Assembly: GCA_945877135.1 (NCBI GenBank)
Contig: CAMCQY010000020.1
Span: 1 to 39,407, forward strand
DNA: 39,407 bases
Source: Candidatus Kuenenia stuttgartensis
Lineage (GTDB): Bacteria > Planctomycetota > Planctomycetia > Pirellulales > UBA1268
Direction of reading: 5' to 3'
Below are positions 8,755 to 16,603 of this stretch, in pieces. Positions within the stretch are counted from its first letter, which is position 1. Each line of letters opens with the position of its first letter. The notes under the pieces were generated by a model. The model was not told the origin of the DNA, did no database searches, and saw nothing but the letters and a program-made list of their open reading frames with translations. Made by a program: the position numbers and the translations under genes.

Positions 8755-10918
8755 CATCGACGCGACAGCCTCCAACCAACGACCGCAGGCGGAGGCCGCG
8801 GCCGAGACTTGGAGATCCCTGCTTGGCAACAAACTGCTCCTCTCGCTGCTCGGCGTCTCTCTGATTCCGTTGGCCCTGATGGGCATCGCCACCTATCGCT
8901 CGGCGGCCGCTGCGCTGACATCCGAGGCGTTCAGCAAGCTCGAAACCGTCCGCACGATCACGGCGAAGTCGGTAGAACGCTACTTCCAGACATTGCACGA
9001 CGAGCTTCGCGTGCTCTCCGAGGATCGCATGGCGATCGACGCCTGCAAGCAATTCCAAGCCGCCTTCACCACCGTCCTCGCTGACAACAAGGCCGACGAC
9101 AAGGCCGTGGCTCGGGCCCGCCGTGAACTGGAGTCGCATTATGCCGGCGAGTTTGCCGCGGAGTTTCGCAAGCGAACGGGCGACGAGCCGGGCACCAAGG
9201 CGCAGGTTGAATCGCTTGACGACACCGCCGCATACCTGCAGTTTCTCTACATTCGCAACAACGATCATGCCATCGGCTCAAAACTGCTCCTCGACGCGGC
9301 CGACGATCAGTCCACCTACTCGAAGGTTCATGCCAGTTTTCATCCGCTGTTTCGCAGCATTCTCGAGAAGTACGGATTGGCGGACGTCTTTCTGATCGAT
9401 CCCGTGACTGGCAACATCCTCTACACAGTCCATAAGGAACCCGACTTCGCTGCCTCGCTGCGGAGCGGGCAACTGGGCGGCACCAGCCTCGCGACCGCTT
9501 TCCTGGAGGCCGTCGGCAACGGTCGCCGCGACGCCGTGGGATACGGGACTTACGCTCGCTACTTCCCCTCCTTCATGGCACCTGCCAGCTTTATCGCGGC
9601 GCCGCTCTACGACGGCCGACAACTGGTCGGCGTTGTCGCCTTTCAGGTTCCGATCGACCGGGCCGACGAGATCATCGGGGAGACCACCGGCATGGGCAAG
9701 ACGGGCGAAACCTACGCGATCGGCTCAGACAGGACGTTCCGCAGCAACTCCCGATTCGCCGCCGACCTCGGCGTGACCACCACGATCATCGATCCGAAGA
9801 TCAAAGTGAACACGCTGCCGGTGAAGAGCGCGCTCGACGAGGGCCAGTCGGGAACGGCCCTGGGGATCGACTACCGTAACACTCCCGTGCTCTCCTCCTG
9901 GTGTCCCGTCACGATCCACCGCGACGATGCCTCCGAGCGGGGCACGGTCCGCTGGGCACTCATCTCCGAAATCGATCAGGCGGAGGTGCTTGCCCCCATC
10001 CACCGGCTCCGCAACTTCGCTCTCACCATTTTCGGCCTGACGACGGCCGGTGTGCTGCTCGTGTCGTCTGGCATCGCCCGGCGGCTCACGCGGGAAACGA
10101 ATCGACAGGCCGCCCTCGTGGACGGCATCGTCCACAACACGCATGCGTTGGCCAGTTCCTCTGAGGAACTGACGAGCGTGAGCCAGCAGATGAGTGCTGC
10201 CGCCGAGCAGACGACCGCGCAGGCCAACCTCGTCTCGGCGGCAGCCGAGCAGGTGAGCAGCAACGCCGGTACGGTGTCGGGCTCGATCGACAATCTCGTG
10301 TCGAGCATCCATGAGATCGCCAAAAGTGCTCAGCAGGCAGCCTCGGTCGCCAAGCAGGCCGTTGACATGGCGGGGACCGCCTCGACGACGATGGATGCGC
10401 TGGGCCGCTCAAGTGCCGAGATTGGCAAGGTCGTGAAGGTGATCACATCGATTGCCGAACAGACGAACCTGCTCGCCCTCAACGCCACGATCGAGGCCGC
10501 CCGGGCTGGTGAAGCCGGACGAGGGTTCGCGGTCGTCGCCAACGAGGTAAAGGAGTTGGCACGCGAAACCGCGAGGGCCACGGAGGACATCGGCGGCAAG
10601 ATCGAGGCGATGCAGAGCGACACGCGGCGGGCCGTGGCTGACATCGGCGGCATCCGCGAAGTGATCGAGACGATCGACGCCCTGCAGACGCGGATCGCCG
10701 CGGCTGTCGAAGAACAGTCGGTGACCACCAGCGAGATCAGCCGCAATATCGGTGAGGCGACCACTGGTTCGTCCGAGATCGCCGAAAACATCGTTCAGGT
10801 GGCTCAGGCTGCCCAGAGCACAGCGGAAGGGGCCTCGAACACCCAGGTCTCCTCGCAGGAACTCTCCCGGATGGCGCAGGCGTTGCAGCGGTTGGTGGAC
10901 GAATACCGGCGGTCCTGA
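8741..10918 (+). CDS. Methyl-accepting chemotaxis protein (transmembrane receptor)
   Basis: Predicted 725-residue chemoreceptor. TM1 is at about 31-51 ([20 protein letters not shown]). A periplasmic sensor of about 370 residues follows, containing the Cache-like pattern [17 protein letters not shown] and [18 protein letters not shown]; it is probably a double-Cache (dCache-type) domain, with ligand unknown. TM2 is at about 424-446. The cytoplasmic coiled coil has the hairpin tip [20 protein letters not shown] from residue 573, which contacts CheA and CheW. I see no HAMP domain between TM2 and the coiled coil: the chain goes directly from [10 protein letters not shown] into the heptad region. 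There is no CheR-binding pentapeptide at the C-terminus. It is the only receptor in the operon and is presumably the cognate input of the neighbouring CheA, with adaptation by the downstream CheB and CheR. Confidence 0.93.
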   Translation: MAAYDIDATASNQRPQAEAAAETWRSLLGNKLLLSLLGVSLIPLALMGIATYRSAAAALTSEAFSKLETVRTITAKSVERYFQTLHDELRVLSEDRMAIDACKQFQAAFTTVLADNKADDKAVARARRELESHYAGEFAAEFRKRTGDEPGTKAQVESLDDTAAYLQFLYIRNNDHAIGSKLLLDAADDQSTYSKVHASFHPLFRSILEKYGLADVFLIDPVTGNILYTVHKEPDFAASLRSGQLGGTSLATAFLEAVGNGRRDAVGYGTYARYFPSFMAPASFIAAPLYDGRQLVGVVAFQVPIDRADEIIGETTGMGKTGETYAIGSDRTFRSNSRFAADLGVTTTIIDPKIKVNTLPVKSALDEGQSGTALGIDYRNTPVLSSWCPVTIHRDDASERGTVRWALISEIDQAEVLAPIHRLRNFALTIFGLTTAGVLLVSSGIARRLTRETNRQAALVDGIVHNTHALASSSEELTSVSQQMSAAAEQTTAQANLVSAAAEQVSSNAGTVSGSIDNLVSSIHEIAKSAQQAASVAKQAVDMAGTASTTMDALGRSSAEIGKVVKVITSIAEQTNLLALNATIEAARAGEAGRGFAVVANEVKELARETARATEDIGGKIEAMQSDTRRAVADIGGIREVIETIDALQTRIAAAVEEQSVTTSEISRNIGEATTGSSEIAENIVQVAQAAQSTAEGASNTQVSSQELSRMAQALQRLVDEYRRS

Positions 10919-10935
10919 CGGACTGACGGTGAATC

Positions 10936-10943
10936 AGGGAGGG
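10936..10943 (+). promoter_or_regulatory. Ribosome-binding site of the cheB hybrid gene
   Basis: AGGGAGGG lies seven bases before the GTG at 10951. It is a strong Shine-Dalgarno match and decides the GTG start. Confidence 0.75.
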
Positions 10944-10950
10944 TGCGGAC

Positions 10951-12396
10951 GTGCGTGCGCTTGTCGTTGACGACTCGAAACCGAGCCGCAGCATTCTCGC
11001 GCGGGTGCTTCGCGACCTCCGGTTCGACTGCACGGAAGCGACCAATGGTCTGGAGGCACTCGCCGCGCTCTCCTCGATGAGCCGTCCCGATCTGGTGACC
11101 ATCAACTGGCACATGCCGGTGATGGACGGCATCGAACTCATCCGCAGGCTGCGAGCGCTGCCCGATCATCGCGGGCTCAAGCTGTTGATGGTCTCCACCG
11201 AAAACGACAAGGACCTTGTCGCGGCTGCACTCGCCGCAGGCGCCGATGACTATCTCGCCAAGCCGTTCACGCCCGAGGCGCTCGCCCGCAAACTCGTCGC
11301 CCTCGGCGTCTGCACAGCCGCCGAGGCGGCCGCCGCCGGCACTCGCGGCCCCATTCGCGTGCTCGTTGTCGATGATTCGGCCACGATCCGCAGTGTGCTG
11401 TCGGCCACGCTGGGAGCTGATCCTGACCTGCGGGTCGTCGGCACTGCGATCAACGGCCAGGTCGCGATTGCCAGCATCGCCGCCAGTCCTCCCGATATCG
11501 TGCTCCTCGACGTAGAAATGCCCGTGCTCGACGGCATCTCCACGCTGCGCGAGATTCGCCGCATGCACCCGAAGCTGCCGGTGCTGATGTTCTCGAGCCT
11601 CACCGAACGCGGCTCGAAGGCCACGCTCGACGCGCTGCTCGCCGGCGCGAACGACTACGTGGCCAAGCCGACGGCACAGACGGCAGACGAGGTCGCCGCC
11701 AGAATCCGCGACGACGTTATCGTGAAGATCAAGACACTCGTGCCCCGGGGTGGTCCGGCGGCGCGTGCTGCCCCGCCAGCCACCGCCCGCCCGGCGGCAC
11801 CGACGCGGAAGGAGGCAATCAAGGGCATCGTCATCGCCGTCTCGACCGGCGGTCCGACGGCGCTCGCCGAGGTGCTGCCTGCCTTTGCCGCCTCTGCCCG
11901 TGTGCCGGTGCTGATCGTGCAGCACATGCCGGCATTCTTCACAGCGCAACTGGCTGAGCGGCTTGCCAAGCTCTGCAACGCCCCCGTGCTCGAGGCGCAG
12001 GCGGGTCAGGAAATTCGTCCGGGTGACATTCTCCTTGCGCCTGGCGGCCGCCATCTCGAACTCGCTGGCGATGGCGTCTCGCTGCGAGCACGACTCACCG
12101 ACGACCCTCCTGAGAACTCCTGCCGTCCAGCCGCAGACGTCCTGTTTCGGTCGGCGGCGCGTGTCTGGGGAGGCGGCACTCTCGGCATCGTACTCACCGG
12201 GATGGGCCGTGATGGCCTGCAGGGCTCGCGGCAGATCGTCGAGGCGGGGGGAACGGTGATCGCCCAGGATGAATTCACGAGCGTGGTCTGGGGAATGCCG
12301 GGAGAGGTCGTCCGCGCCGGCTTGGCGGATGCCATCCTGCCGCTCTCCCAGATCGGCGTCGAAGTGGCGATGCGGCTGAAACGTCGGGGCGTCTGA
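10951..12396 (+). CDS. cheB: REC-REC-CheB hybrid (methylesterase with two receiver domains)
   Basis: Predicted 481-residue hybrid. Residues 1-120 are a receiver domain with acidic pair D7/D8 and K104, but the phospho-acceptor position is Asn52 (ATCAAC, context INWHMPVMDG) and not Asp, so it should not be phosphorylated normally. Residues 131-250 are a second receiver, complete with D141/D142, acceptor Asp187 (LLDVEMPVLDG) and K239. After a Pro/Ala linker, residues 290-481 form the CheB methylesterase with the catalytic triad Ser298 (AVSTGG), His325 (VQHMP) and Asp421 (GMGRDG). It should remove methyl groups or deamidate glutamines on the neighbouring receptor, activated by CheA phosphorylating Asp187. 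Starts at GTG with a strong ribosome-binding site. The inert first receiver resembles a captured CheY that has lost phosphorylation. Confidence 0.93.
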   Translation: MRALVVDDSKPSRSILARVLRDLRFDCTEATNGLEALAALSSMSRPDLVTINWHMPVMDGIELIRRLRALPDHRGLKLLMVSTENDKDLVAAALAAGADDYLAKPFTPEALARKLVALGVCTAAEAAAAGTRGPIRVLVVDDSATIRSVLSATLGADPDLRVVGTAINGQVAIASIAASPPDIVLLDVEMPVLDGISTLREIRRMHPKLPVLMFSSLTERGSKATLDALLAGANDYVAKPTAQTADEVAARIRDDVIVKIKTLVPRGGPAARAAPPATARPAAPTRKEAIKGIVIAVSTGGPTALAEVLPAFAASARVPVLIVQHMPAFFTAQLAERLAKLCNAPVLEAQAGQEIRPGDILLAPGGRHLELAGDGVSLRARLTDDPPENSCRPAADVLFRSAARVWGGGTLGIVLTGMGRDGLQGSRQIVEAGGTVIAQDEFTSVVWGMPGEVVRAGLADAILPLSQIGVEVAMRLKRRGV

Positions 12397-12414
12397 CGAC
12401 CTGGAAAGGCTCGC

Positions 12415-13242
12415 ATGAAGGTCGGCGCGGCCCAGTTCACCTTCCTCTGCGACCTGCTTCGCAAGCGCACCGGCGTCGTCATCGACGGCTCCAAGGAATA
12501 CCTCGTCGTGGCGCGGCTGACGCCGATCGTCCGCCAGCGGAAAATCCCCAGCCTCGACACCCTCATCGATCGGATCCGCAAGGGTATCGACCCAACGCTC
12601 GAGCGGGACGTGCTCAGCGCCATGATGACGCACGAGACCTCGTTTTTTCGTGATAAGAGTCCCTTCGAAACACTCCGCACGATCGTGATACCAGAACTGG
12701 TCGCCCGGCGGGCTGCCAGCCGACAGCTGACGTTCTGGTCTGCTGCCTGCTCCACGGGACAGGAGCCCTACAGCCTCGCCATGCTCCTCAACGAGCACTT
12801 TCGCGGGCTGCTCGAAACGTGGCAGGTGCGGATCATCGCCACCGACTTCTCTGAGGCCGTGCTCGCGAGGGCCCGCGATGGCCTGTTCACCGAACTCGAG
12901 GCGGGCCGAGGCCTGCCGCCGGCATTGCTGCAGAAGTATTTCCGACCGCTCCAGGGCAAGTGGAGCATCTCGCAGGACTGCCGCCGTCTCGTGGAATTCC
13001 GCTCGCTCAACCTCAACGCGACCTGGCCGATGATGCCCCCCTGCGATGTCGTGCTCGTTCGCAACGTGATGATCTATTTCGACATCGCCACCCGAGCAGC
13101 GCTCGTGGAGCGGATGCGGCGGATCCTGCGGCCCGACGGCGCGCTTTTCCTGGGGGGCGCAGAGACGCTTATCGGCATGGACACCCGTTACGAACGCCTG
13201 GCCGGCACCGGCTGCAGCTACTACCGACCCAAGCAGCGGTGA
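12415..13242 (+). CDS. cheR: Chemotaxis protein methyltransferase CheR
   Basis: Predicted 275-residue SAM-dependent glutamate methyltransferase acting on the receptor's cytoplasmic helices. The N-terminal helical domain (residues 1-70) is followed by MTHETSFFRD (71-80), a CheR hallmark. The SAM-binding motif WSAACSTGQEPYSLAML lies at about 108-124, and DVVLVRNVMIYFD and ILRPDGALFLGGAETL lie further on. Length matches the family. It starts 18 bases after the cheB stop with a GGAAAGG ribosome-binding site, so it is in the same operon. It has no TPR tail, and the receptor lacks a tethering pentapeptide. The gene ends 36 bases from the convergent phosphatase gene; no obvious terminator hairpin with a U-run lies between them. 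Confidence 0.95.
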   Translation: MKVGAAQFTFLCDLLRKRTGVVIDGSKEYLVVARLTPIVRQRKIPSLDTLIDRIRKGIDPTLERDVLSAMMTHETSFFRDKSPFETLRTIVIPELVARRAASRQLTFWSAACSTGQEPYSLAMLLNEHFRGLLETWQVRIIATDFSEAVLARARDGLFTELEAGRGLPPALLQKYFRPLQGKWSISQDCRRLVEFRSLNLNATWPMMPPCDVVLVRNVMIYFDIATRAALVERMRRILRPDGALFLGGAETLIGMDTRYERLAGTGCSYYRPKQR

Positions 13243-13278
13243 GGCTCGTCACCGGCGGCTTGGGCCACTCGACCGCTG

Positions 13279-14721
13279 CTACGGACGCCACTCGACGCCG
13301 AGGATCGAGACGTCGTCGAGCGGGCCGATCGGGCGGCACCATTCCTCGACACGCTGCAGAAGCTCGCCCACGCTCTCCTCCAGCGGCCGCGCACGCGTGG
13401 ACGCCAGCACGCCAGCCATCGCCTCATCGCCAAGCTGCTGCCGATCCTTGTCCATCGCCTCCGTCACGCCGTCGGAATAGAGGTAGATGCGATCGCCCGG
13501 CGCCAGTTGAAGGGTCTGCTGGTCATATTCCACATCTGGAACGAAGGCGATCGGGAAGCCCTCGACGGGGTGAAACTCGGGCTGGCCACCAGCCGGCACC
13601 CGCACCAGCGACGGATGGCCGCCGGAGACGTAGTCGAGCCGGCCCGTCGGCAGGTGCAAGACGCCGTAGAGAATCGTGAAGTAGAGCCCCGAAAACTCGT
13701 CGGCCTGAAAGAGCCGGTTGAGCTGCGTGGCCACCTCGGCCGGCCGGGCGATGACAATCCGGCCGTCGGCTCCCTGCCGGACAAGCAACGACTGGTCGGA
13801 GACCTTTGGCGTGAGAAACCGGCCCACGGTCACCGCCATCAGCGAGGAGGGCACTCCATGACCGCTGACATCGACGACAAACAGTCCGGCGTGCTCGTCG
13901 TCGAGCGGAAAAATATTGAGAAAGTCGCCGGCAAGGCTGTGGCACGGCACATACCGCCACGCCACATGGGTGGACGGAAGCGTCACGTGGGCCGCCGGAA
14001 GGAGCGACTGCTGCACCTTGGCAGCCGCCTCCAGGTCGCGGACCATCTGGGCGTTGATCTGAGAGATGCGGTCGTTGAGTTCGGTGAGCTCGGCGTTGGT
14101 CCGCTGCAGATTGTCGCGGGCGACCGAGAGATCCTCATTGGCGACGACCAATTCCTGATTCTTGGCGACGGCGTTCTCGAACGTTGAGACAAGCAGATTG
14201 AGCACCTGCTGGCGACCGGCCTTCACGCGAAACTGCTGGCCCGCGAGCGTCACCTCCAGCGTGGCCGCCTCAGCCTCATTCTCGTTGCCGTCGAGCGGCG
14301 TGGCCAGCAGCGACTGGATGCGGCCGAGCAGAAAGTCGGGCTCGTAGGGCTTGGTGACGTAGTTGTCAGCACCGGCGTCGAGGCCGCGGATGATGTCAAT
14401 CGGATCGGCCAGCGTCGACAGGAGAATGAACGGCAAGGTCTTCAGCGAAGGATCGGTCTTCACCGCCTTGCAAAACTCGTAGCCGGTCATCACCGGCATC
14501 TCGATATCGGAGACGATGATGTCCGGCCGTCGTTCGCGGACCAGGGCGAGCGCGTCGGCGCCGGTTTCACCCCAGCGCACGGTGTGACCGGCCTCGGTGA
14601 GCCGGCGTATCAGCATCTTCGCCTGGATGCGGCTGTCTTCGGCGATCACGACATCGACGGGTGTGCCTGAAGCCGAACGGACAACTGCATTTGCCGGCTG
14701 TGCCGAAGCGTCTGGATTCAT
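13279..14721 (-). CDS. REC-PP2C (SpoIIE/RsbU-type) serine phosphatase response regulator
   Basis: Predicted 480-residue response regulator with phosphatase output. Residues 20-145 are a receiver with Asp29, acceptor Asp72 (SDIEMPVMTG) and Lys124. A helical, coiled-coil-like linker (about 165-245, ending DLEAAAKVQQSLLP) leads to a SpoIIE/RsbU PP2C domain (about 250-478) with LAGDFLNIF, VVDVSGHGVPSS, YVSGGHPSLV and YLYSDGVTEA, the usual metal-binding blocks. The second Asp of the common GGDxxD block is Asn here (AGDFLN), a variant I believe is common in RsbU-like proteins with receivers. Likely role: dephosphorylating the STAS protein encoded immediately upstream on the same strand (29-base gap). 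A GGAAGG site precedes the ATG. There is no HATPase kinase domain on this protein. Confidence 0.92.
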   Translation of the reverse strand: MNPDASAQPANAVVRSASGTPVDVVIAEDSRIQAKMLIRRLTEAGHTVRWGETGADALALVRERRPDIIVSDIEMPVMTGYEFCKAVKTDPSLKTLPFILLSTLADPIDIIRGLDAGADNYVTKPYEPDFLLGRIQSLLATPLDGNENEAEAATLEVTLAGQQFRVKAGRQQVLNLLVSTFENAVAKNQELVVANEDLSVARDNLQRTNAELTELNDRISQINAQMVRDLEAAAKVQQSLLPAAHVTLPSTHVAWRYVPCHSLAGDFLNIFPLDDEHAGLFVVDVSGHGVPSSLMAVTVGRFLTPKVSDQSLLVRQGADGRIVIARPAEVATQLNRLFQADEFSGLYFTILYGVLHLPTGRLDYVSGGHPSLVRVPAGGQPEFHPVEGFPIAFVPDVEYDQQTLQLAPGDRIYLYSDGVTEAMDKDRQQLGDEAMAGVLASTRARPLEESVGELLQRVEEWCRPIGPLDDVSILGVEWRP

Positions 14722-14750
14722 CGCCGTGCCTTCCCAGGTGCGGCCAACGC

Positions 14751-15110
14751 TCAGGCTTCAAACGCCGCCAAGCCGGCGGGCGCGTCGGGGTAGATCTTGA
14801 ACAGCTTGTCGAGGTTCGTGAGCTTGAAGACCTGGAAGATTTCCGGACGGATGCCGCACATCTTCAGCCGACCCTTGCCCGCCCCAATCTTGCGGTGGAG
14901 TTGCCCGAGCAGGCCGAGCATGGCGCTCGACATGAACTCGACGTTCGAGAAGTCGAGGAGCATGTCCGGACCGGAGGCATTGCCCATCAGCCGGTTGATC
15001 TCGGTCTTGATCTCATCGAGCACCGTGTCGTCGAGGATTTTCTTGTCCTTGAAGAGCACGATGTGGATGTCGTCCTTTTTGGCGGTCTGGATGCGACGGT
15101 ACTGGTCCAT
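14751..15110 (-). CDS. STAS-domain anti-sigma-factor antagonist (RsbV/SpoIIAA-like)
   Basis: Predicted 119-residue single-domain STAS protein. The conserved loop reads DFSNVEFMSSAMLGLLGQL. By alignment with SpoIIAA the phosphorylatable serine corresponds to Ser62. Such proteins bind a kinase/anti-sigma partner when dephosphorylated and release its target. First gene of a two-gene unit with the REC-PP2C phosphatase, which is its probable activator. The matching serine kinase (RsbW/SpoIIAB-like) is not in the window. The ATG at 15110 gives a normal-length domain; the ribosome-binding site is weak. Divergent from the BBP7 gene. Confidence 0.9.
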   Translation of the reverse strand: MDQYRRIQTAKKDDIHIVLFKDKKILDDTVLDEIKTEINRLMGNASGPDMLLDFSNVEFMSSAMLGLLGQLHRKIGAGKGRLKMCGIRPEIFQVFKLTNLDKLFKIYPDAPAGLAAFEA

Positions 15111-15423
15111 AGCTGATGTAGTTCCCTGGGAAGCGGACGGTCCGCGGCGTGCCGCGACCGAACTAACAGCCTATCCGGTTTAGGAGGGTCGTGCCAGCGG
15201 ACGGCGGCGGCACCCGAAAAACCCTGTTCTACCGGCATGTTTCGCCGCTGACCCAGCGGCATACCCGGCGGAAAAACCTCCCCAGACTGTGAGACCCTAC
15301 CGACCGGGGTGATAGCTATGACCCTTGCACTCCAGAGGACGATGATGCTGCTGACGCCGTCGGCGGGCTGTGCGTTGGCGTACCAGGAACGGTTTGGGGG
15401 CGGCGACTATGGGGGCGGCAACT
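15111..15423. other. Divergent intergenic region before the first BBP7 gene
   Basis: 313 bases between the STAS start and the chosen BBP7 start. It should carry promoters in both directions, but I see no confident -35/-10 boxes. The right end holds a three-unit 15-base tandem repeat. A frame opening at the ATG at 15318 reads MTLALQRTMMLL then a Gly/Tyr-rich stretch, and overlaps the BBP7 gene in another frame; it is not called as a gene. Confidence 0.5.
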
Positions 15424-15435
15424 ATGGGGGCGGCG
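15391..15435 (+). repeat. 15-base tandem repeat at the BBP7 start
   Basis: Three consecutive 15-base units of the form ACTATGGGGGCGGCG (15391-15405 diverged, 15406-15420 and 15421-15435 nearly identical). The last two each contain an ATG in the BBP7 frame, so the repeat duplicates the possible start codon (15409 and 15424). Confidence 0.75.
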
Positions 15436-16584
15436 TATCGGAAGGTCTTGGGCGGCGCGGGCGTTGCCCTCATCGCCCTCTGCGGTCTGGGGGCCACCTC
15501 CCACGCCGAGGGCACTGTCAGCCCGTTGCTCGACGAAGCATCGCCGGCCCAGCCGGTCGCGGTGACGGAATCGCTGCCTGACAGCGCCTTCGCCGAAATG
15601 CCCGCCAGCGACGATGCATGCATGCAGGAACTGCGCCGCTGCTGCTGCTGCCCGAACTGGACCCACTACGTAATTTTCGACCTGCTCTTCCTGCAGCGAA
15701 ACAATCAGGCCGGGAACCAGCCACTCGTCTACAACTCCGACACGAATACGCCGGTGATGACAGCTCAGGACCTCCAGCCCTCGGTCGGGATGGGCTTCCG
15801 GACGTTTTATGGAGAACTCGTCACCGACCAATACGGTTGGGAAGTTGGCTATACCGGAATTTACGGAATGTTCGGGCAATCGACCGTCGCTGGGCCGTCG
15901 AACCTCGAACTGCCACCTCCGCTCGGACTGGCGGTCAATAATTTCAACGACGCCGACCAGGTGCGGGCGACCTACGCATCGACGCTCAACATCGCCGAGT
16001 TCAACGTCTTCTGCTACGACTGCTGCCAGGAGTGCGGCCCGAACTGGTGCGGACTCACCCGCTGTAGGCCCAACTGCCACTGCGTGAACTGGCTGGCGGG
16101 CTTCATATGGGCCGGGCTCGACGAGCAGTCGAGCATCACGGCCCTCTGCTGCGACCCGCCGGAGGCGGCCAGCTACAACGTTCGCACGAGCACCAACTAC
16201 TTCGGCCCGCAGATCGGCATGCGGGGACGTCGCGAATGGTGCCGCTGGGCGGTCGAGGGCTGGTGGAAGACGGCCCTCTGCGGCACGAGCGCGTATCAGG
16301 CGACTGATCCGATCGTGGGCACGATCTCCGGCCAGGAACGCGGTGCTCTCTCGGCAAACGATACGGGCGTGGGCTTCATCGGCCAGCTCAACGGCACGCT
16401 GATCTACCGGCTCACCGATCGCTGGGGGCTGCGCGCGGGGTACAACTTCTACTGGCTCACGAACGCCGCGCTCGCGCCGAACCAGTATGACTTCGCGACG
16501 GTCCAAGGCGCCGGCACCGGCATCAACGACAACGGTGGGATCTTCCTCCACGGTGCCAATCTCGGCACCGAGTACCGCTGGTAA
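15424..16584 (+). CDS. BBP7-family outer membrane beta-barrel protein (copy 1)
   Basis: Predicted 386-residue exported protein of the planctomycete BBP7 (beta-barrel porin 7) family. From ATG 15424 the signal peptide is residues 1-28 (KVLGGAGVALIALCGLGATSHA). In-frame alternatives at 15409 and GTG 15370 only lengthen the n-region. Diagnostic features: an early strand FDLLFLQRNNQAGNQ, GWEVGYTGIYGMFG, a Cys-rich extracellular-type insert (around CYDCCQECGPNWCG) and a cluster RRCCCCPNW near the mature N-terminus. The C-terminal strands WGLRAGYNFYWLTNAALAP and ANLGTEYRW end in an aromatic residue, as barrel proteins often do. The high cysteine content is unusual for a barrel and fits the disulfide-rich planctomycete envelope. 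It converges on the giant DUF11 gene with only 19 bases between stops. Paralogue at 26551-27618. Confidence 0.88.
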   Translation: MGAAYRKVLGGAGVALIALCGLGATSHAEGTVSPLLDEASPAQPVAVTESLPDSAFAEMPASDDACMQELRRCCCCPNWTHYVIFDLLFLQRNNQAGNQPLVYNSDTNTPVMTAQDLQPSVGMGFRTFYGELVTDQYGWEVGYTGIYGMFGQSTVAGPSNLELPPPLGLAVNNFNDADQVRATYASTLNIAEFNVFCYDCCQECGPNWCGLTRCRPNCHCVNWLAGFIWAGLDEQSSITALCCDPPEAASYNVRTSTNYFGPQIGMRGRREWCRWAVEGWWKTALCGTSAYQATDPIVGTISGQERGALSANDTGVGFIGQLNGTLIYRLTDRWGLRAGYNFYWLTNAALAPNQYDFATVQGAGTGINDNGGIFLHGANLGTEYRW

Positions 16585-16603
16585 CGGCCCACGGCTTGTC
16601 GAC

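Noticed and set aside
10951-11310. First receiver as a stand-alone CheY gene
   Set aside because: It is in frame with the second receiver and CheB with no stop or internal start with a ribosome-binding site, and it lacks the acceptor Asp.
10804-12798. 664-residue minus-strand open frame opposite cheB and cheR
   Set aside because: Antisense shadow in GC-rich DNA. The plus strand carries intact REC, CheB and CheR catalytic motifs in the same place.
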